A stretch of 27,418 bases of DNA from CAMCHP01 sp036835325 (GCA_036835325.1 DAITMF010000043.1:1-27418), one strand, 5' to 3'. Shown: positions 13,018 to 25,967, counted from the first letter of the stretch. The notes: generated from the letters alone by a model not told the origin. Made by a program: numbers and translations.

Positions 13018-14460
13018 GTGGAAATCGATCGTGTGGTACTCTCCGCGAAGCAAAAAGCGCTCCGCATCAACTTGAATCAAGACCTCTATGGTACCTTCGC
13101 TGAAATCGGCGCCGGGCAAGAGGTAGTGAGGCATTTTTTCAGAGCCGGTGGTGCTTCAGGCACCATTGCCAAGACCATTTCGGCCTACGACAAAGACTTT
13201 AGCGATGCCATCTACGGCCGTGAAGAAAAAGGGCGCTATGTGTGCAAACCGCGGCTAATCAAAATGCTCGACTACGAGTACGACCTCATGGTTGATCGTT
13301 TAGACCGCAAAAAACACCCAACCAAAAAGTTCTTTGCGTTCGCGAACACCGTCGCCACCATCAATTACCACAAAACGGTTCAAGGCCACGGCTGGTTCGG
13401 TGTGAAGTTTCAAACTTCGCCTGAAAAAGCCGCCAATACCGTTGTGTTGCACATCCGATTCCATGAAAACGATGCACTCTTACAGCACGCATCGGTCGGT
13501 TTGCTCGGTGTAAACCTCATTTACGGCTGCTTTTTCTTCTTCAAAAAACCGAAAGAGCTGCTCCAAAGCTTGTACGACAACCTTACACGTGACCAAGTCG
13601 AAATTGACATGGTCTCGATGGACGGACCGGACTTCGAAGACGTAGACAACCGCCTACTCAGCCTTCAACTCGTTAAAAACGGTATGACTGACGCGGTGAT
13701 TTTTTCACCTGACGGGAGCAACCTGCAGGCGGCCGATGTGCTCTACAAAAAGAACATCCTCACCATCCGAGGAAGTTTCAGACCGGTTACCAAAGTCAAC
13801 ATCGACATGATCATGAAGGGCTTCAAAATGTTTGAAGCCGAACAAAAAGTCGAACCGGAAAACATTCAGGTACTGTTCGAAATCACCCTCAACAACCTGA
13901 AGACCGACGGTGATATCGATGAGAAAGACTTCCTTGACCGGGCTGACATTCTCTGCTCGCTCGGCCAAACTGTGCTCATTTCAAACTACCAGAAATACTT
14001 CAAACTCGTTGAATACTTCTCGCGCTATTCGAAAAAGCGCATGGGACTCATCATGGGCGTCAATAACCTGCTCGACGTATTCAACGAACGCTACTACCGC
14101 GAACTCAACGGTGGTATTCTTGAAGCATTTGGCATCTTGTTCTCACGTGACCTCAAGATTTTCTTGTACCCTTGGCGCGATGAAAACACCGGCGAGTTGC
14201 TCACTTCGGTGAACGCGCCGATTCACCCGCGTTTGAAACCGCTTTACAACTACCTCCTGTTCAATAAACGCATTATTGACATCGAAGACTCGAACGAAGA
14301 AATATTGCACATTTATTCGCGGCAATGCCTTCAGATGATCCGCGATGGCGAGGAAGGATGGGAAGACATGGTGCCGACTTACGTTGATACCATCATCAAA
14401 GAAAAGGCATTGTTTGGCTACCAAACCTCAAACGAAGCCAAGGCGAACGAGCCATCGTAG
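13018..14460 (+). CDS. Conserved-looking cytoplasmic protein of unknown function
   Basis: I do not recognise a characterised function. The protein is 480 residues from the GTG at 13018, chosen because the promoter overlaps the only earlier start (TTG 12991), AAGGAAA precedes the GTG, and no ATG follows for about 80 residues. There is no signal peptide. The N-terminal block YGTFAEIGAGQEVVRHFFRA (24-43), continuing as GGASGTIAKTISAYDKDFSD (44-63), looks highly constrained. A hydrophobic patch VGLLGVNLIYGCFFFF sits near 160-175, too irregular for a confident membrane helix. I have the impression that proteins with this N-terminal block recur across Bacteroidota and other phyla, sometimes labelled TonB-dependent receptor; nothing here supports that label. 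It is flanked by its own promoter and terminator, a single-gene unit. Confidence 0.85.
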   Translation: MEIDRVVLSAKQKALRINLNQDLYGTFAEIGAGQEVVRHFFRAGGASGTIAKTISAYDKDFSDAIYGREEKGRYVCKPRLIKMLDYEYDLMVDRLDRKKHPTKKFFAFANTVATINYHKTVQGHGWFGVKFQTSPEKAANTVVLHIRFHENDALLQHASVGLLGVNLIYGCFFFFKKPKELLQSLYDNLTRDQVEIDMVSMDGPDFEDVDNRLLSLQLVKNGMTDAVIFSPDGSNLQAADVLYKKNILTIRGSFRPVTKVNIDMIMKGFKMFEAEQKVEPENIQVLFEITLNNLKTDGDIDEKDFLDRADILCSLGQTVLISNYQKYFKLVEYFSRYSKKRMGLIMGVNNLLDVFNERYYRELNGGILEAFGILFSRDLKIFLYPWRDENTGELLTSVNAPIHPRLKPLYNYLLFNKRIIDIEDSNEEILHIYSRQCLQMIRDGEEGWEDMVPTYVDTIIKEKALFGYQTSNEAKANEPS

Positions 14461-14478
14461 TTGAACGAATACCTGTTT

Positions 14479-14505
14479 AAAGGCGCTCTTTGGGGCGCCT
14501 TTTTT
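14479..14505 (+). terminator. Intrinsic terminator of the 480-residue unknown
   Basis: AAAGGCGC (14479-14486) pairs with GCGCCTTT (14495-14502) around an 8-base loop and is followed by a T run to 14505. It lies 18 bases after the stop codon. It converges on the rpoC terminator 40 bases further on. Confidence 0.92.
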
Positions 14506-14544
14506 ATTGGTGGATGGATGAGTGGAGTTGCTCGGAAACTGCAC

Positions 14545-14579
14545 AAAAAAAGCCGCTGCACGAAAACGCACAGCGGCTT
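14545..14579 (-). terminator. Intrinsic terminator of the rpoBC operon
   Basis: Read on the minus strand, AAGCCGCTG (14579-14571) pairs with CAGCGGCTT (14558-14550) around a 12-base loop, then runs into a seven-T tract ending at 14545. It starts 25 bases after the rpoC stop and closes the long leftward operon. Confidence 0.92.
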
Positions 14580-14604
14580 GGGAAATTCAGATTGAACAGT
14601 GCGC

Positions 14605-18900
<4,296 letters not shown>

Positions 18901-18936
18901 GGCGAAACGGTGACTTTCAATTTAACTAAGGGTGGA

Positions 18937-21900
18937 TCAATCAAGAGAAATGGTAAGGCCCAATCCGCGAAGCTCATGGAGCAATACATTGAACGACTCG
19001 GGAATACCCGGGGTCGGCAAAGTCTCGCCTTTCACAATCGCTTCGTACGCCTTGGCGCGGCCTACCACGTCGTCAGATTTCACGGTAAGAATTTCTTGGA
19101 GGATGTGCGCTGCACCGAAGGCCTCAAGTGCCCAAACCTCCATCTCACCGAAACGCTGACCACCGAACTGTGCTTTACCTCCAAGCGGCTGCTGAGTGAT
19201 AAGCGAGTACGGTCCGATTGAACGGGCGTGCATCTTATCGTCAACCATGTGGCTCAGCTTCAGCATATAAATCACACCTACAGTGGCTGGCTGGTGGAAA
19301 CGCTCACCGGTACTACCGTCGTAGAGCTGTGTTACCCCAAAATCAGGTAACCCGGCCTCACGGGTGTAGTTGGTGATGTCATCAATGGATGCTCCGTCAA
19401 AAATCGGTGTAGCGAACTTCACGCCCAATTTCAAACCTGCCCAACCGAGAACGGTTTCGTAGATCTGTCCGAGGTTCATACGCGAAGGTACACCAAGTGG
19501 GTTGAGAACGATGTCGACAGGAGTGCCATCTTCAAGGAACGGCATGTCTTCTGCGCGCACGATTCGGGCTACGATACCCTTGTTACCGTGACGACCAGCC
19601 ATCTTATCTCCTACTTTCAACTTACGACGTTGCGCAATGTAAACCTTCGCAAGCTTTACAATGCCTGCAGGCAGTTCATCACCCACCGTCAGCTGGAACT
19701 TCTTGCGCTGGTAAACACCGCGCAGGTCGTTGTTCTTTAGGTTGTAGTTATGGATGAGGCGCTTGATGAGCAGGTTCACATCGTCGTCTTTCGTCCAGCC
19801 ATCTGAATTGATGATGCTGTAGTCAAGGGTTTGAAGCGCTTTAGCCGAGAACTTCACTCCCTTCTTGATTTGCTCCTCTTTGTAGTAGTTGAAAACACCT
19901 TGCGAAGCTTTGCTCGAAAGGAGCGTCATCAACTTGTCAACGAGAATCTTCTTCAATTCAGAAGCTTCCTTATCGAACTCCTTATCGAGTGCATCAATCA
20001 CTGCTTTATCAGCAGCTTTAGACTTACGGTCTTTGATGCCTCCGGCACGGCTGAAGAGCTTTTTGTCGATGACAACACCGCTGCTTGATGGTGGAACCTT
20101 CAATGAAGCGTCTTTAACATCACCTGCTTTGTCACCGAAGATCGCACGGAGAAGTTTCTCCTCCGGCGAAGGGTCGGTCTCTCCTTTTGGTGTGATTTTT
20201 CCAATCAGGATATCACCTTCTTTTACTTCAGCTCCGATGCGGATCAGTCCGTTCTCGTCAAGGTCGCGGGTAGCTTCTTCGCTCACGTTCGGAATATCCG
20301 CTGTGAGTTCTTCAACACCACGCTTGGTATCGCGCACTTCAAGCGAGTACTCGTCAACGTGAACCGACGTGAAAAGGTCTTCACGCACAACGCGTTCAGA
20401 AATCACAATCGCATCCTCGAAGTTGTAACCCTTCCATGGCATGAAGGCCACGAGAAGGTTACGACCGATGGCGAGTTCGCCGTTCTGGGTGGCATATCCT
20501 TCCACAAGAACTTCACCGGCATTCACCTTATGTCCTACTTTAACAAGCGGAGTAAGGTTTATGGTGGTCCCTTGGTTGGTTTTGGTAAACTTGGTAATGT
20601 TGTAGACCTTGACATCGGTGTCAAACGACACCAAACGGTCTTCATCGCTCATTCTATACTGGATGTGGATTTCTTTCGCATCCACATACACTACGGTGCC
20701 TTCGCCTTCGGCAGTAAGCAGAACGCGTGAATCTTGAGCTACACGGCCTTCCAAACCGGTACCCACAATGGGTGACTCCGGACGGAGGAGCGGCACAGCC
20801 TGGCGCATCATGTTCGACCCCATCAATGCACGGTTCGCATCATCGTGCTCAAGGAACGGAATCAGCGATGCTGCAATCGAAGCAATCTGGTTCGGAGCAA
20901 TGTCCATCAACTTCAAACTCGATGGCTGAACAACCGGGAAGTCACCCTCTTGGCGGGCCTTTACAACGGCCGTAGTGAAGTTACCCTTCTTGTCAACCTT
21001 CGCGTTCGCTTGGGCAATGATCATGGTGTCTTCTTCTTCGGCTGACAAGTAGGTCACCGAATCAGAAGAATAGTTCACTACACCCTTCTCAACCTTACGG
21101 TAGGGGGTTTCGATAAATCCGAGGCGGTTCACTTTTGCAAATACGCAAAGCGAGCTGATCAGACCGATGTTCGGACCTTCAGGTGTTTCGATGGTGCACA
21201 AACGGCCGTAGTGGGTGTAGTGCACGTCACGAACCTCAAAGCCCGCACGCTCACGCGATAGACCGCCAGGCCCGAGTGCAGAGATACGACGCTTGTGCGT
21301 CACCTCTGACAACGGGTTGGTTTGGTCCATGAACTGTGACAACTGGTTCGTACCGAAGAATGAGTTGATAACCGACGAAAGGGTTTTCGCGTTGATCAAA
21401 TCGGTTGGGGTGAACACTTCGTTGTCACGAACGTTCATTCGCTCACGGATGGTGCGTGCCATACGGGCAAGACCTACTCCGAACTGCGCATACAATTGCT
21501 CACCTACCGTACGTACACGACGGTTTGACAAGTGGTCAATGTCATCAACATCGGCCTTCGTGTTTACAAGGTCAATGAGGTAAGTGATGATCTTCAGAAT
21601 ATCTTCCTTGGTAAGTGTGCGCACGTCCATGTTCACATCCAAACCGAGTTTGCGGTTGATGCGGTAACGGCCTACTTCACCGAGGTCATAACGTTGCTCA
21701 GAAAAGAAGAGCTTTTCAATTACGCCACGAGCCGTTTCAAGGTCTGGTGGCTCTGCGTTACGAAGCTGGCGGTAGATGTATTCTACGGCTTCTTTCTCCG
21801 AGTTCGAGGTGTCTTTTTGGAGGGTGTTGTAAATGATCGCGTAGTCGGCCTGATTCACATCTTCTTTGTGGAGGATGATGGTCTTGGCACCGCTATCGGC

Positions 21901-22764
21901 AATCATGTCAACGTGGTCTTTGTCGATGACAGTCTCACGATCAATGATTACCTCGTTGCGCTCAATCGATACCACCTCACCGGTATCTTCATCAACAAAG
22001 TCTTCAATCCATGTGCGAAGAACGCGTGCAGCCAAACGACGGCCGATTACACGCTTTACAGCTGCCTTCGACACCTTCACCTCTTCAGCGAGGTTGAAGA
22101 TTTCGAGAATGTCTTTATCGCTTTCGTAACCGATTGCACGAAGCAAGGTCGTTACGGGTAATTTCTTTTTACGGTCAATGTATGCGTACATGACACTGTT
22201 GATGTCAGTCGCGAATTCGATCCAGCTTCCTTTGAAAGGAATGATACGAGCTGAGTACAGCTTCGTCCCGTTAGCGTGACGGCTTTGGCCGAAGAAAACG
22301 CCGGGCGAGCGGTGCAACTGGTTTACGATCACCCGTTCAGCGCCATTCACAACGAATGAACCGCTCGGGGTCATGTAAGGAATGAGTCCGAGGTATACGT
22401 CTTGGACGATGGTTTCAAAGTCTTCGTGTTCCGGGTCGGTACAGTAGAGTTTGAGCTTGGCCTTTAGCGGAACGCTGTAGGTCAACCCTCGTTCGATGCA
22501 CTCGTCGATGGTGTATCGAGGAGGATCGATAAAGTAATCGAGGAACTCAAGAACGAATTGGTTCCTGGTATCGGTAATGGGGAAGTTTTCAGCGAAAACT
22601 TTAAAGAGTCCTTCATCGGCGCGATCTTCCGGGTTGGTTTCGAGTTGGAAGAACTCGCGGAATGACCGCAGTTGGATTTCGAGGAAGTCGGGATAGTCGA
22701 AATCGCGGCGAGACGACGAGAAATCTACGCGTCCTGCGGGAGAGGTATTCGTTACCAGTGCCAT
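18937..22764 (-). CDS. rpoB: DNA-directed RNA polymerase subunit beta
   Basis: This is the beta subunit, 1275 residues. The rifampicin-binding cluster is intact: SQFMDQTNPL (476-485) and THKRRISALGP (489-499), with D480, H490 and S495 as in sensitive enzymes, so nothing predicts target-based rifampicin resistance. Further marks are RDVHYTHYGRLC, ETPEGPNIGLI, FMPWKGYNFEDA and GDKMAGRHGNKG (active-site and beta' contacts). The ATG at 22764 follows a 112-base gap after rplL that contains a terminator-like hairpin and a possible internal promoter, suggesting its expression is adjusted separately from the stalk proteins. Confidence 0.99.
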   Translation of the reverse strand: MALVTNTSPAGRVDFSSSRRDFDYPDFLEIQLRSFREFFQLETNPEDRADEGLFKVFAENFPITDTRNQFVLEFLDYFIDPPRYTIDECIERGLTYSVPLKAKLKLYCTDPEHEDFETIVQDVYLGLIPYMTPSGSFVVNGAERVIVNQLHRSPGVFFGQSRHANGTKLYSARIIPFKGSWIEFATDINSVMYAYIDRKKKLPVTTLLRAIGYESDKDILEIFNLAEEVKVSKAAVKRVIGRRLAARVLRTWIEDFVDEDTGEVVSIERNEVIIDRETVIDKDHVDMIADSGAKTIILHKEDVNQADYAIIYNTLQKDTSNSEKEAVEYIYRQLRNAEPPDLETARGVIEKLFFSEQRYDLGEVGRYRINRKLGLDVNMDVRTLTKEDILKIITYLIDLVNTKADVDDIDHLSNRRVRTVGEQLYAQFGVGLARMARTIRERMNVRDNEVFTPTDLINAKTLSSVINSFFGTNQLSQFMDQTNPLSEVTHKRRISALGPGGLSRERAGFEVRDVHYTHYGRLCTIETPEGPNIGLISSLCVFAKVNRLGFIETPYRKVEKGVVNYSSDSVTYLSAEEEDTMIIAQANAKVDKKGNFTTAVVKARQEGDFPVVQPSSLKLMDIAPNQIASIAASLIPFLEHDDANRALMGSNMMRQAVPLLRPESPIVGTGLEGRVAQDSRVLLTAEGEGTVVYVDAKEIHIQYRMSDEDRLVSFDTDVKVYNITKFTKTNQGTTINLTPLVKVGHKVNAGEVLVEGYATQNGELAIGRNLLVAFMPWKGYNFEDAIVISERVVREDLFTSVHVDEYSLEVRDTKRGVEELTADIPNVSEEATRDLDENGLIRIGAEVKEGDILIGKITPKGETDPSPEEKLLRAIFGDKAGDVKDASLKVPPSSSGVVIDKKLFSRAGGIKDRKSKAADKAVIDALDKEFDKEASELKKILVDKLMTLLSSKASQGVFNYYKEEQIKKGVKFSAKALQTLDYSIINSDGWTKDDDVNLLIKRLIHNYNLKNNDLRGVYQRKKFQLTVGDELPAGIVKLAKVYIAQRRKLKVGDKMAGRHGNKGIVARIVRAEDMPFLEDGTPVDIVLNPLGVPSRMNLGQIYETVLGWAGLKLGVKFATPIFDGASIDDITNYTREAGLPDFGVTQLYDGSTGERFHQPATVGVIYMLKLSHMVDDKMHARSIGPYSLITQQPLGGKAQFGGQRFGEMEVWALEAFGAAHILQEILTVKSDDVVGRAKAYEAIVKGETLPTPGIPESFNVLLHELRGLGLTISLD

Positions 22765-22789
22765 GAAATAAGGGGACTAGAAGGTACTA

Positions 22790-22797
22790 CAAAGGTG
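22790..22797 (-). promoter_or_regulatory. Candidate internal promoter before rpoB
   Basis: Read on the minus strand this is CACCTTTG, one base from TACCTTTG. It lies about 25 bases before the rpoB start and just downstream of the hairpin at 22819-22856. There is no clear TTG at -33, only a T-rich stretch. If active it would restart transcription after partial termination. Confidence 0.3.
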
Positions 22798-22813
22798 CAG
22801 GTCAGAATAGGGT

Positions 22814-22856
22814 AAAAAAGGGATTAGGCCCCGACCTGCGGTCGGGCCTAATCCCT
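22814..22856 (-). terminator. Terminator-like attenuator between rplL and rpoB
   Basis: On the minus strand a 17-bp stem runs from 22856 inward (AGGGATTAGG...) to a 3-base loop at 22837-22839 and back to 22819, with a single bulged base, followed by six T residues (22819-22814). It starts 20 bases after the rplL stop. The geometry is that of an efficient intrinsic terminator, yet rpoBC lie just beyond. In E. coli a partial terminator occupies the same position, so an attenuator is the natural reading, though read-through here is unmeasured. Confidence 0.75.
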
Positions 22857-22876
22857 ACAACTCAGTGCTCGCTGGC

Positions 22877-23257
22877 TTACTTAAGCTCAACTTCAGCTCC
22901 GGCTTCATCGAGTTGTGACTTCAATGAATCTGCTTCATCTTTAGGCACACCTTCTTTGATTGGGGCTGGAGCTTTGTCAACGATCTCTTTCGCTTCTTTC
23001 AAACCGAGGCCGGTAAGCTCTTTTACAAGCTTAACTACTGCAAGTTTGTTAGGGCCTGCAGCCTTCAGGATTACGTCGAAAGAAGTTTTCTCTTCTACTG
23101 CACCGGCATCACCACCGCCAGCAGCTGGGCCAGCGATAACGGCTGCAGCAGCAGCAGGCTCAATGCCGTATTCGTCTTTCAAAATAGCGGCGAGTTCGTT
23201 TACTTCCTTAACGGTAAGGTTTACGAGTTCCTCAGCAATAGCTTTCAAATCTGCCAT
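22877..23257 (-). CDS. rplL: 50S ribosomal protein L7/L12
   Basis: L7/L12 forms the flexible ribosomal stalk and recruits translation factors. The 126-residue protein has the N-terminal dimerisation helices (1-33), an alanine/glycine-rich hinge (about 34-55) and the C-terminal factor-binding domain with KTSFDVIL, the KLAVVKLVKELTGLGLKEAK segment and VDKAPAPIKEGV. It lies 32 bases downstream of rplJ, its stalk partner, and upstream of the hairpin before rpoB. Confidence 0.99.
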   Translation of the reverse strand: MADLKAIAEELVNLTVKEVNELAAILKDEYGIEPAAAAAVIAGPAAGGGDAGAVEEKTSFDVILKAAGPNKLAVVKLVKELTGLGLKEAKEIVDKAPAPIKEGVPKDEADSLKSQLDEAGAEVELK

Positions 23258-23289
23258 TGTATTGTGTATTACTTGGGTTCAACAAAAAA

Positions 23290-23817
23290 TTAAGCGTTGC
23301 GCTCTTGGAGCGTCTTAACCAGACCAGCGATGGTGTGACCACCTGACTGAAGTGCAGAAATAACGTTCTTCGCAGGAGATTGCAGCAAGGCAATAATATC
23401 TGCGATAACCTCTTCCTTCGATTTGATGTTGGTCAAATCTTTCAGCTTGTCGTCACCTACAAAGCAGGCTTCTTCAATATACGCACCCTTGAGGACAGGT
23501 TTCGTGCTTTTCTTACGGAAATCCTCAATCAGACGTGCCGGGGCGTTACCTACCGTTGAAATCAACAATGCGGTTTGGCCTTTGAGGCATTCTGAGTAGA
23601 GCGGTGAGAAATCCTTCCCCTCTACGCGATCCATCGCGATTTTGAGGAGGGTATTCTTTACCACCCGCATTTGGATGTCTTTCTTGAAGCACTCCCTCCT
23701 CAGTTGGCTGGTGGCTTCTGAATTCATTGCTGATGCGTCAGCCAGGTAAACTACCGGGGCATCTGCCAACAAAGTCTCCAGTTCGCCGATGATCTGGTTT
23801 TTTTCTTCACGTGTCAT
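23290..23817 (-). CDS. rplJ: 50S ribosomal protein L10
   Basis: L10 anchors L7/L12 dimers to the large subunit. The protein is 175 residues, with the N-terminal rRNA-binding domain (VVYLADASAMNSEATSQLRR and the VVKNTLLKIA segment) and a C-terminal helix (about 135-170, IADIIALLQSPAKNVISALQ) where L7/L12 bind. In many bacteria the L10-L12 complex represses its own mRNA; only 28 bases separate it from rplA, so a large upstream leader structure could only form within the rplA transcript. Confidence 0.98.
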   Translation of the reverse strand: MTREEKNQIIGELETLLADAPVVYLADASAMNSEATSQLRRECFKKDIQMRVVKNTLLKIAMDRVEGKDFSPLYSECLKGQTALLISTVGNAPARLIEDFRKKSTKPVLKGAYIEEACFVGDDKLKDLTNIKSKEEVIADIIALLQSPAKNVISALQSGGHTIAGLVKTLQERNA

Positions 23818-23845
23818 ATCTTGAACGAAGAATTAGACCAGTTAC

Positions 23846-24541
23846 TTAAGCGGTAACTGATTTGGGTTCAACCTTAACTCCGGGGCTCATCGTAGCACTC
23901 AGACTGATGCTCTTGATGTAGGTCCCTTTTGCAGCAGACGGCTTCAATTTAACCAACGACTGAACAAGTTCAGCAGCGTTCTCGGTCAACTTCTCAGCCT
24001 CGAAAGACGTCTTCCCGACTGACGCGTGTACGATACCGTACTTGTCAACCTTGAAATCAATCTTTCCTGCTTTTACATCACGTACAGCCTTTCCAACCTC
24101 CATAGTAACGGTTCCGGTTTTCGGGTTTGGCATCAAGCCGCGAGGACCGAGAATTCGGCCCAAAGCACCCACTTTACCCATTACACTGGGGACGGTAATA
24201 ATTACATCCACGTCGGTCCATCCATTCTTGATCTTAGTCAGATAATCATCCAACCCGACGAAGTCGGCACCGGCCTCTGTTGCTTCGGCTTCCTTGTCAG
24301 GAGTACAAAGCACTAATACACGTACATCTTTACCTGTACCGTGTGGCAGTGAAACGGTTCCACGAACCATTTGATTAGATTTTCTGGGATCAACACCAAG
24401 GCGAACCGCGATGTCAACGGATGCGTCAAACTTCGTCGTCGAAATTTCTTTCACAATCGAAGCTGCCTCTCCGAGACTGTACGATGCCATTGGATCATAC
24501 TTCTCGAGGATCGCTTTTCGTTTTTTGGTCAATCTTCCCAT
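23846..24541 (-). CDS. rplA: 50S ribosomal protein L1
   Basis: L1 forms the mobile stalk near the ribosomal E site and, in many bacteria, represses translation of the L11-L1 mRNA. It is 231 residues, the usual size, with FDASVDIAVRLGVDPRKSNQ, the LGPRGLMPNPKTGTV signature and the final AKGTYIKSISLSATMSPGVK strand. The gene lies 20 bases downstream of rplK, as in the standard rplKA pair. Confidence 0.99.
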   Translation of the reverse strand: MGRLTKKRKAILEKYDPMASYSLGEAASIVKEISTTKFDASVDIAVRLGVDPRKSNQMVRGTVSLPHGTGKDVRVLVLCTPDKEAEATEAGADFVGLDDYLTKIKNGWTDVDVIITVPSVMGKVGALGRILGPRGLMPNPKTGTVTMEVGKAVRDVKAGKIDFKVDKYGIVHASVGKTSFEAEKLTENAAELVQSLVKLKPSAAKGTYIKSISLSATMSPGVKVEPKSVTA

Positions 24542-24561
24542 TGTTATTGCGTTTGATCTGA

Positions 24562-24999
24562 CTAAAATGGACGTTCACCTTCGACCTTGAGACCCATACT
24601 ACGTGCTGTCCCGGCAACCATTGACATGGCAGCCTCTACGGTAAAGCAATTCATATCGGGTAACTTGTCTTCTGCTATCGCACGAATCTGTTCCCATGTA
24701 ACAGAGCCCACCTTCTTACGGTTTGGTTCACCTGAACCTCCCTTAATCTTGGCGGCATCCATCAATTGAACAGCTGCAGGTGGGGTTTTGATAACGAAGT
24801 CAAACGACTTGTCACCATAAACCGTGATCACCACAGGAAGCACTTTGCCCGGACGATCTTGGGTTCTAGCATTGAACTGCTTACAGAACTCCATGATGTT
24901 CACACCCTTTGAACCCAACGCTGGGCCAATTGGTGGTGACGGGTTAGCTGCTCCTCCTTTGACTTGCAGTTTGATAAATCCAGCTATTTCTTTAGCCAT
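24562..24999 (-). CDS. rplK: 50S ribosomal protein L11
   Basis: L11 sits in the GTPase-associated centre and is needed for the stringent response on idle ribosomes. The 145 residues include GFIKLQVKGGAANPSPPIGP, ALGSKGVNIMEFCKQFNART and the C-terminal rRNA-binding segment with KIKGGSGEPNRKKVG. The gap from nusG is 90 bases, larger than others in the operon. On the minus strand it holds TCCCTTTG (25040-25033), two-thirds of a -7 pattern, so an internal promoter is possible but weakly supported. An L1-binding site would be expected here; I could not pick it out. Confidence 0.99.
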   Translation of the reverse strand: MAKEIAGFIKLQVKGGAANPSPPIGPALGSKGVNIMEFCKQFNARTQDRPGKVLPVVITVYGDKSFDFVIKTPPAAVQLMDAAKIKGGSGEPNRKKVGSVTWEQIRAIAEDKLPDMNCFTVEAAMSMVAGTARSMGLKVEGERPF

Positions 25000-25089
25000 T
25001 GTTCTTGGTATAAATGATCAGTCGCAAGTGCACAAAGGGAAGCATTAAAAATGGGCATTGTACACGTTCCGGCTGTTGCATCCTTAATA

Positions 25090-25641
25090 TTAGGCTTCTT
25101 TCTCAACCTGCAAGTAGCCCAACTCCACAGGTGTTTTACGGCCAAAAATCTTGACCATAACTTTAAGTTTCTTCTTCTCCTCGTTAATCTCTTCGATCGT
25201 ACCGCTGAAACCATTGAATGGCCCGTCAGTAACTTTAATCGTTTCGCCAACGATGAATGGAATGTTCAATTCCTCCTCAGTTTCGGCAAGCTCATCAACT
25301 TTACCCAGTATGCGATTCACTTCTTGAATGCGCAAAGGAAGCGGCTCTCCCTTTACCTCTCCACCCAAAAAACCAATCACATTTGAAATGTTGCGAATAA
25401 CGTGTGGCACCTCTCCTACAAGCGATGCCTCAAGCAATACATAGCCCGGAAAGTAGCTGCGCTCTTTGCTCACCTTCTTTCCGTTGCGAATCTGATAAAC
25501 CTTCTCGGTTGGAATCAAAACCTGGCCTACAAAATCTTGCAAACCTTGCGCTTTGATTTCACTCTCGATGAGCTCTTTCACCTTCTTCTCCTTGCCACTA
25601 ATGGCGCGGACTACATACCACTTTTTCTCAATATCTGCCAT
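25090..25641 (-). CDS. nusG: Transcription termination/antitermination protein NusG
   Basis: NusG binds RNA polymerase across the cleft, suppressing pausing and linking it to Rho or the ribosome. The 183-residue protein has the NGN domain (about 5-115, with KWYVVRAISGKEKKVKELIE and FPGYVLLEA) and a C-terminal KOW domain (about 128-183, with VGETIKVTDGPFNGFSGTI). It starts 20 bases after secE, the standard secE-nusG pair. Confidence 0.98.
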   Translation of the reverse strand: MADIEKKWYVVRAISGKEKKVKELIESEIKAQGLQDFVGQVLIPTEKVYQIRNGKKVSKERSYFPGYVLLEASLVGEVPHVIRNISNVIGFLGGEVKGEPLPLRIQEVNRILGKVDELAETEEELNIPFIVGETIKVTDGPFNGFSGTIEEINEEKKKLKVMVKIFGRKTPVELGYLQVEKEA

Positions 25642-25661
25642 TTCCCAAAAGGGTTATTGCC

Positions 25662-25880
25662 TTAGAGCAACTCGTAAATGAATCCGATGATTCCTCGCCA
25701 CAGGGAGTTTGAATCGTTCACTCCGAACACATAGTCCATTGCGAAAATCACACCTGCAATGAGCAATGAAGCAACAAATACGAGTATCGATGCTTCCTGG
25801 AGCTCCTTCCAGCTCGGCCAGGTCACCTTGGTAAGGAGCTCCTGGTACGATTCTTCGATGTATGTCTTGATGTTTGCCAT
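25662..25880 (-). CDS. secE: Preprotein translocase subunit SecE
   Basis: SecE stabilises the SecY channel in the inner membrane. The protein is 72 residues from the ATG at 25880: an amphipathic helix (IEESYQELLTKVTWPSWKEL, about 7-26) followed by a single membrane segment (about 29-52, ILVFVASLLIAGVIFAMDYV). This single-helix form is normal outside the enterobacteria. A longer frame opens upstream at 25925, but it would run through the 3' half of tRNA-Trp, so the 25880 start is the right one. The gene lies 14 bases after that tRNA. Confidence 0.96.
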   Translation of the reverse strand: MANIKTYIEESYQELLTKVTWPSWKELQEASILVFVASLLIAGVIFAMDYVFGVNDSNSLWRGIIGFIYELL

Positions 25881-25894
25881 CGTCGGGTTGTTTG

Positions 25895-25967
25895 CACGGG
25901 TGGCAGGACTCGAACCTGCAGCCAACGGTTTTGGAGACCGCTACTCTACCAATTGAGCTACACCCGT
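25895..25967 (-). tRNA. trnW: tRNA-Trp (anticodon CCA)
   Basis: A 73-base cloverleaf is visible. The acceptor arms ACGGGTG and CACCCGT pair fully with discriminator G. The D arm contains AGCTCAATTGGTAGAG, the anticodon loop is CTCCAAA with CCA at plus-strand 25932-25934, and the T arm has GGTTCGAGTCC. The 3' CCA is not encoded. It sits between tuf and secE, a position common in this operon type in Bacteroidota, and is presumably processed from the operon transcript. Confidence 0.97.

Noticed and set aside
13087..13150. EIGAGQ in the unknown protein as a methyltransferase motif I
   Set aside because: The segment resembles the glycine-rich loop only superficially; no other methyltransferase motifs follow in order.
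13018..14460. TonB-dependent receptor identity for the 480-residue unknown
   Set aside because: There is no signal peptide, plug domain, TonB box or pattern of transmembrane beta strands.
21281..21370. Rifampicin-resistance substitutions in RpoB
   Set aside because: The residues at the usual positions (D480, H490, S495 here) are the wild-type ones.
25033..25040. Internal promoter before rplK (TCCCTTTG on the minus strand)
   Set aside because: It lacks the conserved A of the -7 element and has no TTG at the right distance; too weak to list as a feature.
25881..25925. Longer SecE start at 25925
   Set aside because: The extension runs through the 3' part of tRNA-Trp; the ATG at 25880 gives a normal-length SecE.
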